Assembly (NCBI GenBank): GCA_001899335.1
Contig: MOYE01000001.1
Coordinates: forward strand, 305,845 to 339,532
Source: Candidatus Gastranaerophilus phascolarcticola
GTDB lineage: Bacteria > Cyanobacteriota > Vampirovibrionia > Gastranaerophilales > Gastranaerophilaceae
Length of the DNA stretch: 33,688 nt
Reading direction: 5' to 3'
The position numbers were made by a program, and so were the translations under genes. Below are positions 17,186-24,556 of this stretch, piece after piece. Numbering within the stretch: the first letter of the stretch is position 1; each line of letters opens with the position of its first letter. Below the pieces are notes generated by a model that did not search any database, had not been told where the DNA came from, and saw only the letters and a list, made by a program, of their open reading frames with translations.

Positions 17186-19765
17186 ATGAATAAACCTGAA
17201 ATCAACTATATTAATACAGCGGACGTAGACATCGACTTATTGACTCCGTCAATGCAGCATTATGTAGCAACGAAGAGAGAAAATCCTGATTGTATTCTTT
17301 TGTACAGGCTTGGCGATTTCTTCGAAACTTTTTTTGAAGACGCGGTTACTATGTCAAAAGTTTTGGAAATCACTCTTACTTCACGCGATGCGGGTAAGGC
17401 TATCGGTAAAGTTCCGCTTGCAGGAATACCGATTAAGTCTACTGATACTTATATAGAAAAATTGATTCAGAAAAATTATAAAGTTGCAATCTGCGACCAG
17501 CTTGAAGACCCGAAAGAGGCTAAAGGACTTGTTAAGCGCGGGGTTACCAGAGTTATTACTTCCGGAACAATTTTGGAAAGCGACTTTTTAGAAAAAAATT
17601 CTAACAACTACATTTGTGCACTGTTTCACGATGATAAGACCGACCTTTACGGCTTTTCTTACGCGGATATTTCCACAGGTGAATATAAGGTTACTCAAGG
17701 TTCACTTAATTTGATTTTAGCAGAACTTGCACGTGTTAAGCCTGCCGAAATCGTTGCACCTTCCATTAGAGCTGAAATTAAACCTTTCCAAATCGTTCCT
17801 GACGAGATTATTAATCTTCCGGAAACAATTATTAAAAACTATAACTGTTCTAAAATTCCGGCAACTGTGTTTGAAGAACATTTCGCTTTCAGTAACTTAA
17901 AAGCTGTTTTCAATGCGAACAGCTTGGAGGCTTTCGGCTTAAATAGCTGTAAAACTGGTTTTCGCGCTGCAGGAGCTCTTCTTGCCTACATTTGGGAAAC
18001 AACTAAAGAAAATGTTCCTAAATTTGAACGCATTGAAAGCTATGAACTTTCAGAGTTCCTTATCATTGATGCCGCAACCCGAAAAAATCTTGAACTTGTT
18101 GAAACTTTACGTGAAAAAAATAAGTTCGGTTCACTTCTTTGGGCAATTGACAATACAAAAACCAATATGGGGGCGCGTCTTTTAAAAAACTGGATTTGTC
18201 AGCCGTTAAGGAAAAAAGAAGAAATCGTTGCACGTCAAAATTATGTATCAGAATTAGTAGAAAAAGCTGATTTGCGTGTTCAAATGTCTTCTTCCTTAGA
18301 AAAAATTTATGATATTCAGCGTTTAGCAACAAAAATCAGCAATGGTACCGCCAACCCAAAAGACTTTTTAGGATTGAAAAGTTCGTTGATGATGCTGCCG
18401 GCACTTTTGGAATCATCACAGGCTCTTGAAAATAATCCATTTTCATCTGTTCTTGAATACGCCGGTGAAATCTCTGATTTTGCGCAGCTTATTGAAAAAA
18501 CAATTGATGATAATGCTCCGGCTCAAATCAAAGAGGGCGGAATTATCAAAAATGGTGTAAACGGCGAACTTGATTACTTCCGCGATCTTTTGACCGGTGG
18601 TGAAGAGTGGCTTAAATCTTTTGAGGAAAAAGAAAAAGAATCAACAGGGATTAAGTCGCTTAAAGTAGGTTATAACAGAGTATTTGGATACTTTTTAGAG
18701 GTTACAAATTCTTACAAACACCTTGTTCCGCCTCATTATATCCGTAAACAAACGCTTTCAGGAGCTGAACGGTTTATTACCGAAGACTTGAAAAATCACG
18801 AAGACGATGTGCTTTCTGCAAAATTCAAATCTGTTGAATTGGAATATAAACTTTTCTGTGATATGCGCGAGTACGCAAAAGAATTTGTATCAAAACTTCG
18901 CGAAATCGCGGAATGCATTGCAAAAGCTGACGTTTATGTAGGTCTTGCCGTAAGCGCTGTTGAAAATAATTATTCAAAACCAATAATTGATGATTCAGAA
19001 GATTTCATTGTTAAAAACGGACGCCATCCGGTATTAGAAAAAATTCTGCCGCTTGGTGAATACGTTGAAAATGACCTTGAACTTCGTGCAAATTCTGAAG
19101 ACGTAACCCAATTTATGATTTTGACCGGACCTAATATGGCAGGTAAATCAACTTTTATGCGTCAAAATGCTTTGATTTGTATATTAGCGCAGATTGGTTC
19201 ATGGGTTCCGGCAGATTATTTGAAACTTGGCGTTGTGGATAAAATATTTACACGTGTCGGAGCTTCTGATGATTTAACGCTTGGACAGTCAACTTTTATG
19301 GTTGAAATGATTGAAACTTCATATATCCTTAACGCGGCAACGGAAAGAAGTTTAGTTTTGGTCGACGAAATCGGACGTGGTACAAGTACCTACGACGGCG
19401 TTGCGATTGCGTGGTCTGTGGCGGAATATTTGGCGTCAAAAGTTAAAGCCCGTTGTATTTTTGCAACCCACTATCACGAACTTAACGTAATGACAAAAAT
19501 GTATCCGCAAATCAAGAATTATCGTATTACAGTAACAGAAGAAAACGGTGAAATCCAATTCCTGCGTAAAATCGTTCAGGGCGGCGCAAGCAGAAGTTAT
19601 GGTATTCAGGTTGCTAAAATGGCAGGGCTTCCGGCTCCTGTAATCAAGCGTTCAGAAGAATTGATGCAGAAACTTCAAAAAGATTTTTCAAACAATCTTG
19701 CAACCCGTAAAAAATCACCTAACGGAGAACTTGAAGTTCCGCAGTTGACATTGTTTTACAAATAG
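17186..19765 (+). CDS. mutS: DNA mismatch repair protein MutS
   Basis: 859 residues. It recognises mismatches and small insertion/deletion loops. The mismatch-binding Phe-x-Glu is F45-F-E47 in RLGDFFETFF. Connector, core and clamp domains follow. The ATPase has Walker A GPNMAGKST (about 647-655) and Walker B/signature LVLVDEIGRGTSTYDG (about 722-737). The C-terminal QLTLF (853-857) is a sliding-clamp binding motif. mutL is not nearby. The mRNA is probably leaderless. The next gene, a prepilin with a 12-G tract, starts 30 bases after the stop with no terminator or promoter evident between them, so the two are probably cotranscribed. Confidence 0.97.
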   Translation: MNKPEINYINTADVDIDLLTPSMQHYVATKRENPDCILLYRLGDFFETFFEDAVTMSKVLEITLTSRDAGKAIGKVPLAGIPIKSTDTYIEKLIQKNYKVAICDQLEDPKEAKGLVKRGVTRVITSGTILESDFLEKNSNNYICALFHDDKTDLYGFSYADISTGEYKVTQGSLNLILAELARVKPAEIVAPSIRAEIKPFQIVPDEIINLPETIIKNYNCSKIPATVFEEHFAFSNLKAVFNANSLEAFGLNSCKTGFRAAGALLAYIWETTKENVPKFERIESYELSEFLIIDAATRKNLELVETLREKNKFGSLLWAIDNTKTNMGARLLKNWICQPLRKKEEIVARQNYVSELVEKADLRVQMSSSLEKIYDIQRLATKISNGTANPKDFLGLKSSLMMLPALLESSQALENNPFSSVLEYAGEISDFAQLIEKTIDDNAPAQIKEGGIIKNGVNGELDYFRDLLTGGEEWLKSFEEKEKESTGIKSLKVGYNRVFGYFLEVTNSYKHLVPPHYIRKQTLSGAERFITEDLKNHEDDVLSAKFKSVELEYKLFCDMREYAKEFVSKLREIAECIAKADVYVGLAVSAVENNYSKPIIDDSEDFIVKNGRHPVLEKILPLGEYVENDLELRANSEDVTQFMILTGPNMAGKSTFMRQNALICILAQIGSWVPADYLKLGVVDKIFTRVGASDDLTLGQSTFMVEMIETSYILNAATERSLVLVDEIGRGTSTYDGVAIAWSVAEYLASKVKARCIFATHYHELNVMTKMYPQIKNYRITVTEENGEIQFLRKIVQGGASRSYGIQVAKMAGLPAPVIKRSEELMQKLQKDFSNNLATRKKSPNGELEVPQLTLFYK

Positions 19766-19795
19766 TACATAATGAACGTAGAAAGGATGGAAAAC

Positions 19796-20782
19796 ATGAA
19801 TAAAAGAAATGTATTAACGTGCACAGGGGGGGGGGGGCGCCTCTTAACCGCATTTACTATGGCAGAAATATTATTGTCGTTGACAATAATAGGTGTAGTT
19901 GCTGCGATAACGCTGCCAAGTTTGACAGGTAACATTAACGAGCGTACCTGGAACACTCAAAGAAAAGCGTTATATGCGCGTTTCTCACAGGCAATTGCGC
20001 TAATGCCTGCGTTGAACGGCTATGGCACAGTTGCTGATGATGATGAAAATAATGTTGCGGAAGTTTTTGTTTCTAATGGTTTGAGTAAGGTTTTAAAAAT
20101 AAATAATGTTTGTTCTAGTGAGAACTTGAAAGATTGTGGTCTTGCATCTCAAATAACGGATTTAAACGGTTCTAAGATTGAGTTCCCTGCAAAATTGGGT
20201 GATTTAAATTCTGCTAACATTTCTGTAGATGCTTTGGAAGGGCAGGCTGGTAACTCACATATTGTATTTAATTTACTTAACTCTAAAGCTGCAGCTTTTG
20301 AAACAGCTAATGGTGAAAGCATTGCTGTATACTATAATCCTACCTGCGAATCTTATTTGCAGGAACCGTATTATACTTATATGCAGAAAAAATTATGTGT
20401 GAATTTTATATATGATTTAAATGGCATAAAGGGACCGAATACTGTAGGAAAAGATATTGGGATTATATCAGCATTCTATCCAACTGACAGTGTCGTGGTT
20501 GCTCCTGTCCCGTACATACGTGATGCGGAGAATGTACCATTAAACGAAGTAAGCAGTTCTTGCACACGATTGGATAATGATTACCGTTTACCGTCACTTG
20601 AGGAAATTTCTTCTGTTGCAATAAATTTAAACGTTATGGGAGAACTTCCTGCGCAAAGGTATTGGACTTCTTCCTATAATGCGGCAGGACAGCGTATTTA
20701 CTTGCATTATACGTATTTGCGTACTGCTGCAGCTGGTAATAACTCAACCAGTGAGGTTCGTATTCGCTGTGTTAAACGTTAG
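19796..20782 (+). CDS. Prepilin-like protein with C-terminal lectin-like domain, copy 3 (G-tract in leader)
   Basis: 328 residues from ATG 19796, preceded by GAAAGG with 9-base spacing, mirroring copy 2; in-frame ATGs at 19772 and 19787 lie before or in that ribosome site. The 19-residue leader MNKRNVLTCTGGGGRLLTA contains four glycines from a 12-G run, then FTMAE and the shared helix and NINERTWNTQRKALYAR block. The middle is divergent. The core LCVNFIYDLNGIKGPNTVGK and the tip (DNDYRLPSLEEISS ... RYWTSS ... IRCVKR) are retained. It follows mutS and ends in a strong hairpin terminator. It is probably exported by a type IV pilus or type II-like system whose machinery is elsewhere. Confidence 0.87.
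   Translation: MNKRNVLTCTGGGGRLLTAFTMAEILLSLTIIGVVAAITLPSLTGNINERTWNTQRKALYARFSQAIALMPALNGYGTVADDDENNVAEVFVSNGLSKVLKINNVCSSENLKDCGLASQITDLNGSKIEFPAKLGDLNSANISVDALEGQAGNSHIVFNLLNSKAAAFETANGESIAVYYNPTCESYLQEPYYTYMQKKLCVNFIYDLNGIKGPNTVGKDIGIISAFYPTDSVVVAPVPYIRDAENVPLNEVSSSCTRLDNDYRLPSLEEISSVAINLNVMGELPAQRYWTSSYNAAGQRIYLHYTYLRTAAAGNNSTSEVRIRCVKR
19826..19837 (+). repeat. Poly-G tract (12 G) in leader of prepilin copy 3
   Basis: Twelve G followed by CG, read as four Gly codons. With 11 G the frame meets TAA three codons after the tract. With 13 G it runs about 30 codons to a TAA inside the conserved helix region. The tract is thus an ON/OFF switch by its position. Confidence 0.9.
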
Positions 20783-20794
20783 TTATAATTTCTT

Positions 20795-20819
20795 AACACC
20801 GCGCTTGACGCGGTGTTTT
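20795..20819 (+). terminator. Rho-independent terminator after prepilin copy 3
   Basis: Stem ACACCGCG/CGCGGTGT with loop CTTGA, followed by TTTTG. It separates the mutS-prepilin transcript from the ribosomal genes. Confidence 0.85.
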
Positions 20820-20989
20820 GTTTATGTTAAATTACCTTTGTCAGAAAAACCCGAATACGAATTCAAAATGCTATTTTCGGATTTTATGCGTGGCTAGACG
20901 CTTAATCCAATAAGAAATGCTTTATTTTGGCGTATTCTTAACATAAATTTTTAGATACTATTTTAATTAAAATCGAAAGGTAAAAATCA

Positions 20990-21625
20990 ATGGATTTAGA
21001 AAACAAAGAAGAAATGGTTTCTGAAGTTACAGAAACAGTTGAAGTAGCAGAAGTTGCTGTTGAAGAAAACGCAGCTGATGACAGACAATCTAGAAGAAGA
21101 CCACGCGGTAAAAAACAAAAAATCGAAACAACTGAAGAAAAACCTCAATCTGAATGGACAGAACGTGTTGTTCAAATCAGACGTGTAACAAAAGTTGTTA
21201 AAGGTGGTAAGAAATTAAGTTTCCGTGCAGTTGTAATCGTTGGTAACAAAAAAGGCCAAGTTGGTGTTGGCTGTGCTAAAGCATCTGAAGTTATCATCGC
21301 TATCCAAAAAGCTATCGCAGACGGAAGAAAAAATCTTGTTACAGTACCTATCTTCAAAACAACAATTCCTCACCCTATCACAGGTCGTTCAGGCTCTGGT
21401 GAAGTTATGTTGAGACCGGCTTCACAAGGTACAGGTATTATCGCCGGTGGTTCTGTTCGTTTAGTTCTTGAACTTGCTGGTATTGAAAACATCTTGTCAA
21501 AATCATTAGGTTCTAAATCACCTCTTAACGCAGCTTATGCAACAATCGAAGCGTTGAAAAACTTAACTCCGTTCTCAGAAGTTGCTGCTCGCCGCGGTTT
21601 GACATTGGCTCAATTGCTTAACTAA
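20990..21625 (+). CDS. rpsE: 30S ribosomal protein S5
   Basis: 211 residues. The S5 core starts near residue 54 ([20 protein letters not shown]) with the dsRNA-binding-like fold and the C-terminal [17 protein letters not shown]. An extension of about 50 residues precedes it: an acidic stretch, then a basic RRRPRGKK patch, longer than in most bacteria. GAAAGG lies 9 bases before the ATG. It is the first gene of a partial spc cluster; rplR and rplF, normally upstream, are missing and a prepilin gene with a terminator is there instead. Confidence 0.95.
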   Translation: MDLENKEEMVSEVTETVEVAEVAVEENAADDRQSRRRPRGKKQKIETTEEKPQSEWTERVVQIRRVTKVVKGGKKLSFRAVVIVGNKKGQVGVGCAKASEVIIAIQKAIADGRKNLVTVPIFKTTIPHPITGRSGSGEVMLRPASQGTGIIAGGSVRLVLELAGIENILSKSLGSKSPLNAAYATIEALKNLTPFSEVAARRGLTLAQLLN

Positions 21626-21675
21626 TTGGCTAATTGATTTTAGATGATAATTTAACTTATAAAGGAAATAAAAAG

Positions 21676-21864
21676 ATGACAAAAACAGCTAATAAACAAA
21701 TTAAAATCAAACTTGTTAAAAGTTTAATCGGATGCTCTGAAGCTCAACGCAAAGTTGCTAAAGCATTAGGCTTTACTAAAAAAGACCAAGTAGTTGAACA
21801 CTACGATTCACCTGTAATCATGGGTATGGTAAACAAAATTTCTCACTTGTTGGAAATTGTATAA
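21676..21864 (+). CDS. rpmD: 50S ribosomal protein L30
   Basis: 62 residues, the usual bacterial L30 length: KQIKIKLVKSLIGCSEAQR, then KVAKALGF and PVIMGMVNKISHLLEI. The ATG at 21676 is chosen since AAAGGAA is just upstream; an in-frame ATG at 21634 adds a non-homologous leader. It lies between rpsE and rplO as in the standard spc order. Confidence 0.93.
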   Translation: MTKTANKQIKIKLVKSLIGCSEAQRKVAKALGFTKKDQVVEHYDSPVIMGMVNKISHLLEIV

Positions 21865-21985
21865 GCCGAGCAGAGCCACGAAGCGAAGCAATGCGAGCGA
21901 AGAGGTGAGTGCGAGACAGGCAAAACCACGCTTTTGGCTGCAAGCACGAACGGTGGCGTTTAATGCGAGGCGCAGTAGGTAAATT
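21865..21985 (+). other. Purine- and GC-rich spacer element before rplO
   Basis: A 140-base gap inside an otherwise tight ribosomal operon. It contains repeated GCGA/GCGAAG words (CACGAAGCGAAGCAATGCGA). A long frame runs through it in phase with rplO but has no homology or ribosome site. CACGAAG-2-AAGCA also occurs in the rpoB leader, which suggests a dispersed element or a shared RNA control feature. Confidence 0.4.
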
Positions 21986-22004
21986 TAAAAAGAGGAAAAA
22001 TATT

Positions 22005-22451
22005 ATGACAATTACATTAGAAGATTTAAGACCTGCAGAAGGTTCAACTCATAAAACAAAACGTGTAGGCAGAGGCCGTTCATCAGGTCGTGGTAAAACA
22101 TCTTGCCGCGGTCACAACGGTGAAGGTCAAAGATCTGGCAGAAGCTCTAAAAGAGGTTTTGAAGGCGGTCAAATGCCTGGTTACAGACAAATGCCTAAAT
22201 TGAAAGGTTTCAAAATTATTAACCAACTTCAATATGAAGAAATCAATGTTGGCAGATTGGCTGCTCTTGGCTTGAAAGAAGTTTCTCTTGAAACTTTGAA
22301 AGAAATGAAAAAAGCTCATCCGGCATCTGTTGGTTTGAGAGTTCTTGGTAACGGCGAAGTTTCAGCTGCTATGACAGTTAAAGCAAGCTATGTTACTCCT
22401 TCAGCAAAAGAAAAAATTGAAGCAGCAGGCGGAAAGGTTGAGTTAGTATAA
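22005..22451 (+). CDS. rplO: 50S ribosomal protein L15
   Basis: 148 residues. The basic N-terminal region is typical (GSTHKTKRVGRGRSSGRGKT, then SCRGHNGEGQRSG), followed by FEGGQMPGYRQMPKLKGF and the globular C-terminal domain. The ATG at 22005 follows AGAGGA. The stop overlaps the secY start by one base (TAATG), implying translational coupling. Confidence 0.95.
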   Translation: MTITLEDLRPAEGSTHKTKRVGRGRSSGRGKTSCRGHNGEGQRSGRSSKRGFEGGQMPGYRQMPKLKGFKIINQLQYEEINVGRLAALGLKEVSLETLKEMKKAHPASVGLRVLGNGEVSAAMTVKASYVTPSAKEKIEAAGGKVELV

Positions 22452-23788
22452 TGGCACAAGGAATGAGAATGCCTACAACTGATGATTTAGTTTCAATGTG
22501 GCACGCATCAGGATTAAAACAGAAAATTATTTTCACGTTTTTAATGATTGCTGCGTTCCGTTTGGGTGCTCAATTGCCGCTTTTCGGTATTAATAACGAA
22601 GCATTCAGACAAATCGCACAGGGTAACAATATCATCGGATTTCTGGACTTATTTTCAGGTGGTGCTTTAGGTAACGTATCTATCTTTGCGTTAGGTATCG
22701 GTCCTTACATCACCGCATCAATCATAATCCAGTTGATGTCTGTAATTATCCCTAGCTTGGAAAAATTGCAGAAAGAAGAAGGTGAAGCCGGCAGAAGAAA
22801 GTTGGCGCAATATACAAGATATTTCACTTGTATTTTAGCGTTCTTCCAATCTTTTGTATTTATGCTTTACATGAAACACTTACCTACAGCGATAATGCCA
22901 AACGTTAACCACGGAATGTTTTTCCTAAGTTCTGTTTTGGTATTAACAGCAGGTTCTGTGTTTGTAATGTGGATTTCTGAATTGATTACCGAAAGAGGTA
23001 TCGGAAACGGTGGTTCTCTGATAATCTTTGTCGGTATCCTATCCGGAATCCCGGTCTATGCGTCAAGAACGGCGCAAATGGTTGCTAATAACGGCGCTTT
23101 GCAAATGGGCTTAATGTTCCTTTTGGCAATTTTCTTTGCAACTATGGTTGTTATCGTAATTATGCAGGAAGCTGTTAGAAAGGTCGTTATCGTTAACCCT
23201 AAACGCCAAGTCGGTAACAAAGTTTACGGCGGAATGAACTCTTTTATTCCGTTCAAACTTAATCCGGGCGGCGTTATGCCAATCATCTTTGCGATTGCAA
23301 TTTTGCTCTTCCCGTCAACTATTTTAAGTTTGGTTGGACAGGCAAATATTTCTAATCCTGCGGTGAAAGCGGCGATTTTAAATTTAAGTCACTGGTTAAA
23401 TCCGGACGGAGTTCTTTACTATGTAATTTACTTCACCTTGATTGTAATTTTGACTTTCTTTTATGCGTCAATTATGCCTAATATGCAGCCAAAAGACATT
23501 GCCGATAACCTTAAAAAATATGGTTCTTCTATCCCTGGTATTAAACCGGGAAGACCTACGGCGGAGGCTTTGGATAAAATCTTGAGCAAAACCACTTTCA
23601 TCGGTGCAATTGCCCTTGGTATTATCGCTCTAATTCCGTCATTAACAAGTTACGCGACAGGCATCCAAACCCTTATGGGTATTGGTTCAACTTCTCTAAT
23701 CATCATGGTTGGGGTAGCGCTGGACTTGATTAATCAGGTTAAGAGCCACTTGCTTGCAAGAAATTATGAATCTTTCTTGAAAGAGTAG
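22451..23788 (+). CDS. secY: Preprotein translocase subunit SecY
   Basis: 445 residues. Pore-forming subunit of the SecYEG channel with ten hydrophobic helices. Recognisable segments are LPLFGIN near the plug, GIGPYITASIIIQLM, ITERGIGNGGSLIIFVGI, QEAVRKVVIVNPKRQVGN and the C-terminal loop PNMQPKDIADNLKKYGSSIPGI. It is the final gene of the local ribosomal cluster; adk, map and infA, common after secY, are not here. It is followed by a bidirectional terminator. Confidence 0.97.
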   Translation: MAQGMRMPTTDDLVSMWHASGLKQKIIFTFLMIAAFRLGAQLPLFGINNEAFRQIAQGNNIIGFLDLFSGGALGNVSIFALGIGPYITASIIIQLMSVIIPSLEKLQKEEGEAGRRKLAQYTRYFTCILAFFQSFVFMLYMKHLPTAIMPNVNHGMFFLSSVLVLTAGSVFVMWISELITERGIGNGGSLIIFVGILSGIPVYASRTAQMVANNGALQMGLMFLLAIFFATMVVIVIMQEAVRKVVIVNPKRQVGNKVYGGMNSFIPFKLNPGGVMPIIFAIAILLFPSTILSLVGQANISNPAVKAAILNLSHWLNPDGVLYYVIYFTLIVILTFFYASIMPNMQPKDIADNLKKYGSSIPGIKPGRPTAEALDKILSKTTFIGAIALGIIALIPSLTSYATGIQTLMGIGSTSLIIMVGVALDLINQVKSHLLARNYESFLKE

Positions 23789-23809
23789 GTTTATAAACTA
23801 GATAAAAAA

Positions 23810-23840
23810 GAAAAATAGCCCTTTCGGGGGCTATTTTTTT
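23810..23840. terminator. Bidirectional terminator between secY and the DtxR-type gene
   Basis: Stem AATAGCCC/GGGCTATT, loop TTTCGG, with an A-run before it and seven T after it, so it can serve both strands. Confidence 0.9.
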
Positions 23841-23938
23841 ATGCAAAATTAATGCTTACCGTCAAGGATACTAATTAAAACGTAATGTATTATTAAAGCA
23901 TACAAAATATCCTCAACTCTTCTGATTGCTCAGTCTAT

Positions 23939-23966
23939 GCTCTTTCCTCTATCCGAAAGAGCTTTT
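23939..23966 (+). terminator. Hairpin with T-run reading towards the DtxR-type gene
   Basis: Stem GCTCTTTC/GAAAGAGC with loop CTCTATCC, then TTTTTC on the plus strand, ending at the stop codon of the minus-strand regulator. The only plus-strand source is secY readthrough or an unrecognised small RNA in the preceding 100 bases. Confidence 0.55.
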
Positions 23967-23968
23967 TC

Positions 23969-24463
23969 TTACTTTGTACAGCCGCTACAGCCGGTTACAC
24001 TATTGCAGCTTTTGCATTTTTCAGGCATCTCTCCTGTTTTAATATATGACTGATAACTCTTCAGCCATTTCGGTTCTTTACAGTTACATTTTTGCATAAA
24101 CGTTATGTATGCAACAAATCGGGAAAGAACTTTTTCTGGTATAAAAAATTCAATACTGTTTGCGTAAGTTTCAATCTCTGATTTCTCAAGCATCAAAACT
24201 TTTTCCAAAAATTCGCAAATAATCCTATGGCGTTCAATTTTCTCGCTGACTAAAGCCTTACCGCTTGCAGTCATTGTTATCAGACCGTATGGCTCGTAAT
24301 TTATATAGCCTTTTTTCGTCAAAGTTTTTACGGCTTCGGAAGTTGATGCCATCCCGATTGATAATTTTGACGCTATATCTTTAACTCTCGCTGCGGAGTT
24401 CTTATCTACAACTTCGGAAATCGCAAATAAATATTTTTCTAAACTTTGAGTTAAATCTTTCAT
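23969..24463 (-). CDS. DtxR/MntR-family metal-dependent regulator with Cys-rich tail
   Basis: 164 residues. An N-terminal winged helix (SLEKYLFAISEVV, VKDIASKLSIGMASTSEAVK, KKGYINYEPYGLITMTASGK) is followed by the dimerisation/metal region ERHRIICEFLEKVL. The C-terminal 35 residues carry several cysteines (CNC, CKSCNSVTGCSGC), unusual for the family and suggesting Fe-S or Zn binding. Start ATG 24463 is chosen because the family homology begins there and a well-spaced promoter places transcription right at it; a longer in-frame ATG at 24490 would precede the -10. It is divergent from mnmA-bioB and probably regulates itself through a palindrome over its -35. The metal sensed is unknown. Confidence 0.8.
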   Translation of the reverse strand: MKDLTQSLEKYLFAISEVVDKNSAARVKDIASKLSIGMASTSEAVKTLTKKGYINYEPYGLITMTASGKALVSEKIERHRIICEFLEKVLMLEKSEIETYANSIEFFIPEKVLSRFVAYITFMQKCNCKEPKWLKSYQSYIKTGEMPEKCKSCNSVTGCSGCTK

Positions 24464-24469
24464 AAAGTT

Positions 24470-24508
24470 TTTATAACATAATATTTGCAAAATTACAATG
24501 TTTGTAAT
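24470..24508 (-). promoter_or_regulatory. Promoter of the DtxR-type gene with palindromic operator over the -35
   Basis: Minus strand: -35 TTGTAA, 17-bp spacer, extended -10 TGT-TATAAA, then only 6 bases to the ATG, so the message is probably leaderless. The perfect palindrome ATTACAA-TGT-TTGTAAT (24492-24508) covers the -35, as expected of an autorepressor site. Confidence 0.6.
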
Positions 24509-24511
24509 ATG

Positions 24512-24527
24512 TTATGGTATACCATAA
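24512..24527. promoter_or_regulatory. 16-bp perfect palindrome in front of mnmA
   Basis: TTATGGTATACCATAA reads identically on both strands and includes a TGG-TATACC extended -10-like sequence for the mnmA-bioB transcript. It may be a second operator or only a symmetrical -10. Confidence 0.45.
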
Positions 24528-24556
24528 AAAATATGGCAAGCAAGAAAAGGGGAACT

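Noticed and set aside
19826..19837. Poly-G as a two-colour sequencing artefact or false join
   Set aside because: The 12-G run is internal, both flanks belong to one continuous prepilin frame with a homologous ribosome site, and a second independent copy at 32769 shows the same arrangement. Confirmation by long reads is still needed.
21909..22004. N-terminal extension of L15
   Set aside because: The extra 32 codons are non-homologous and low-complexity; the ATG at 22005 with AGAGGA matches the family start.
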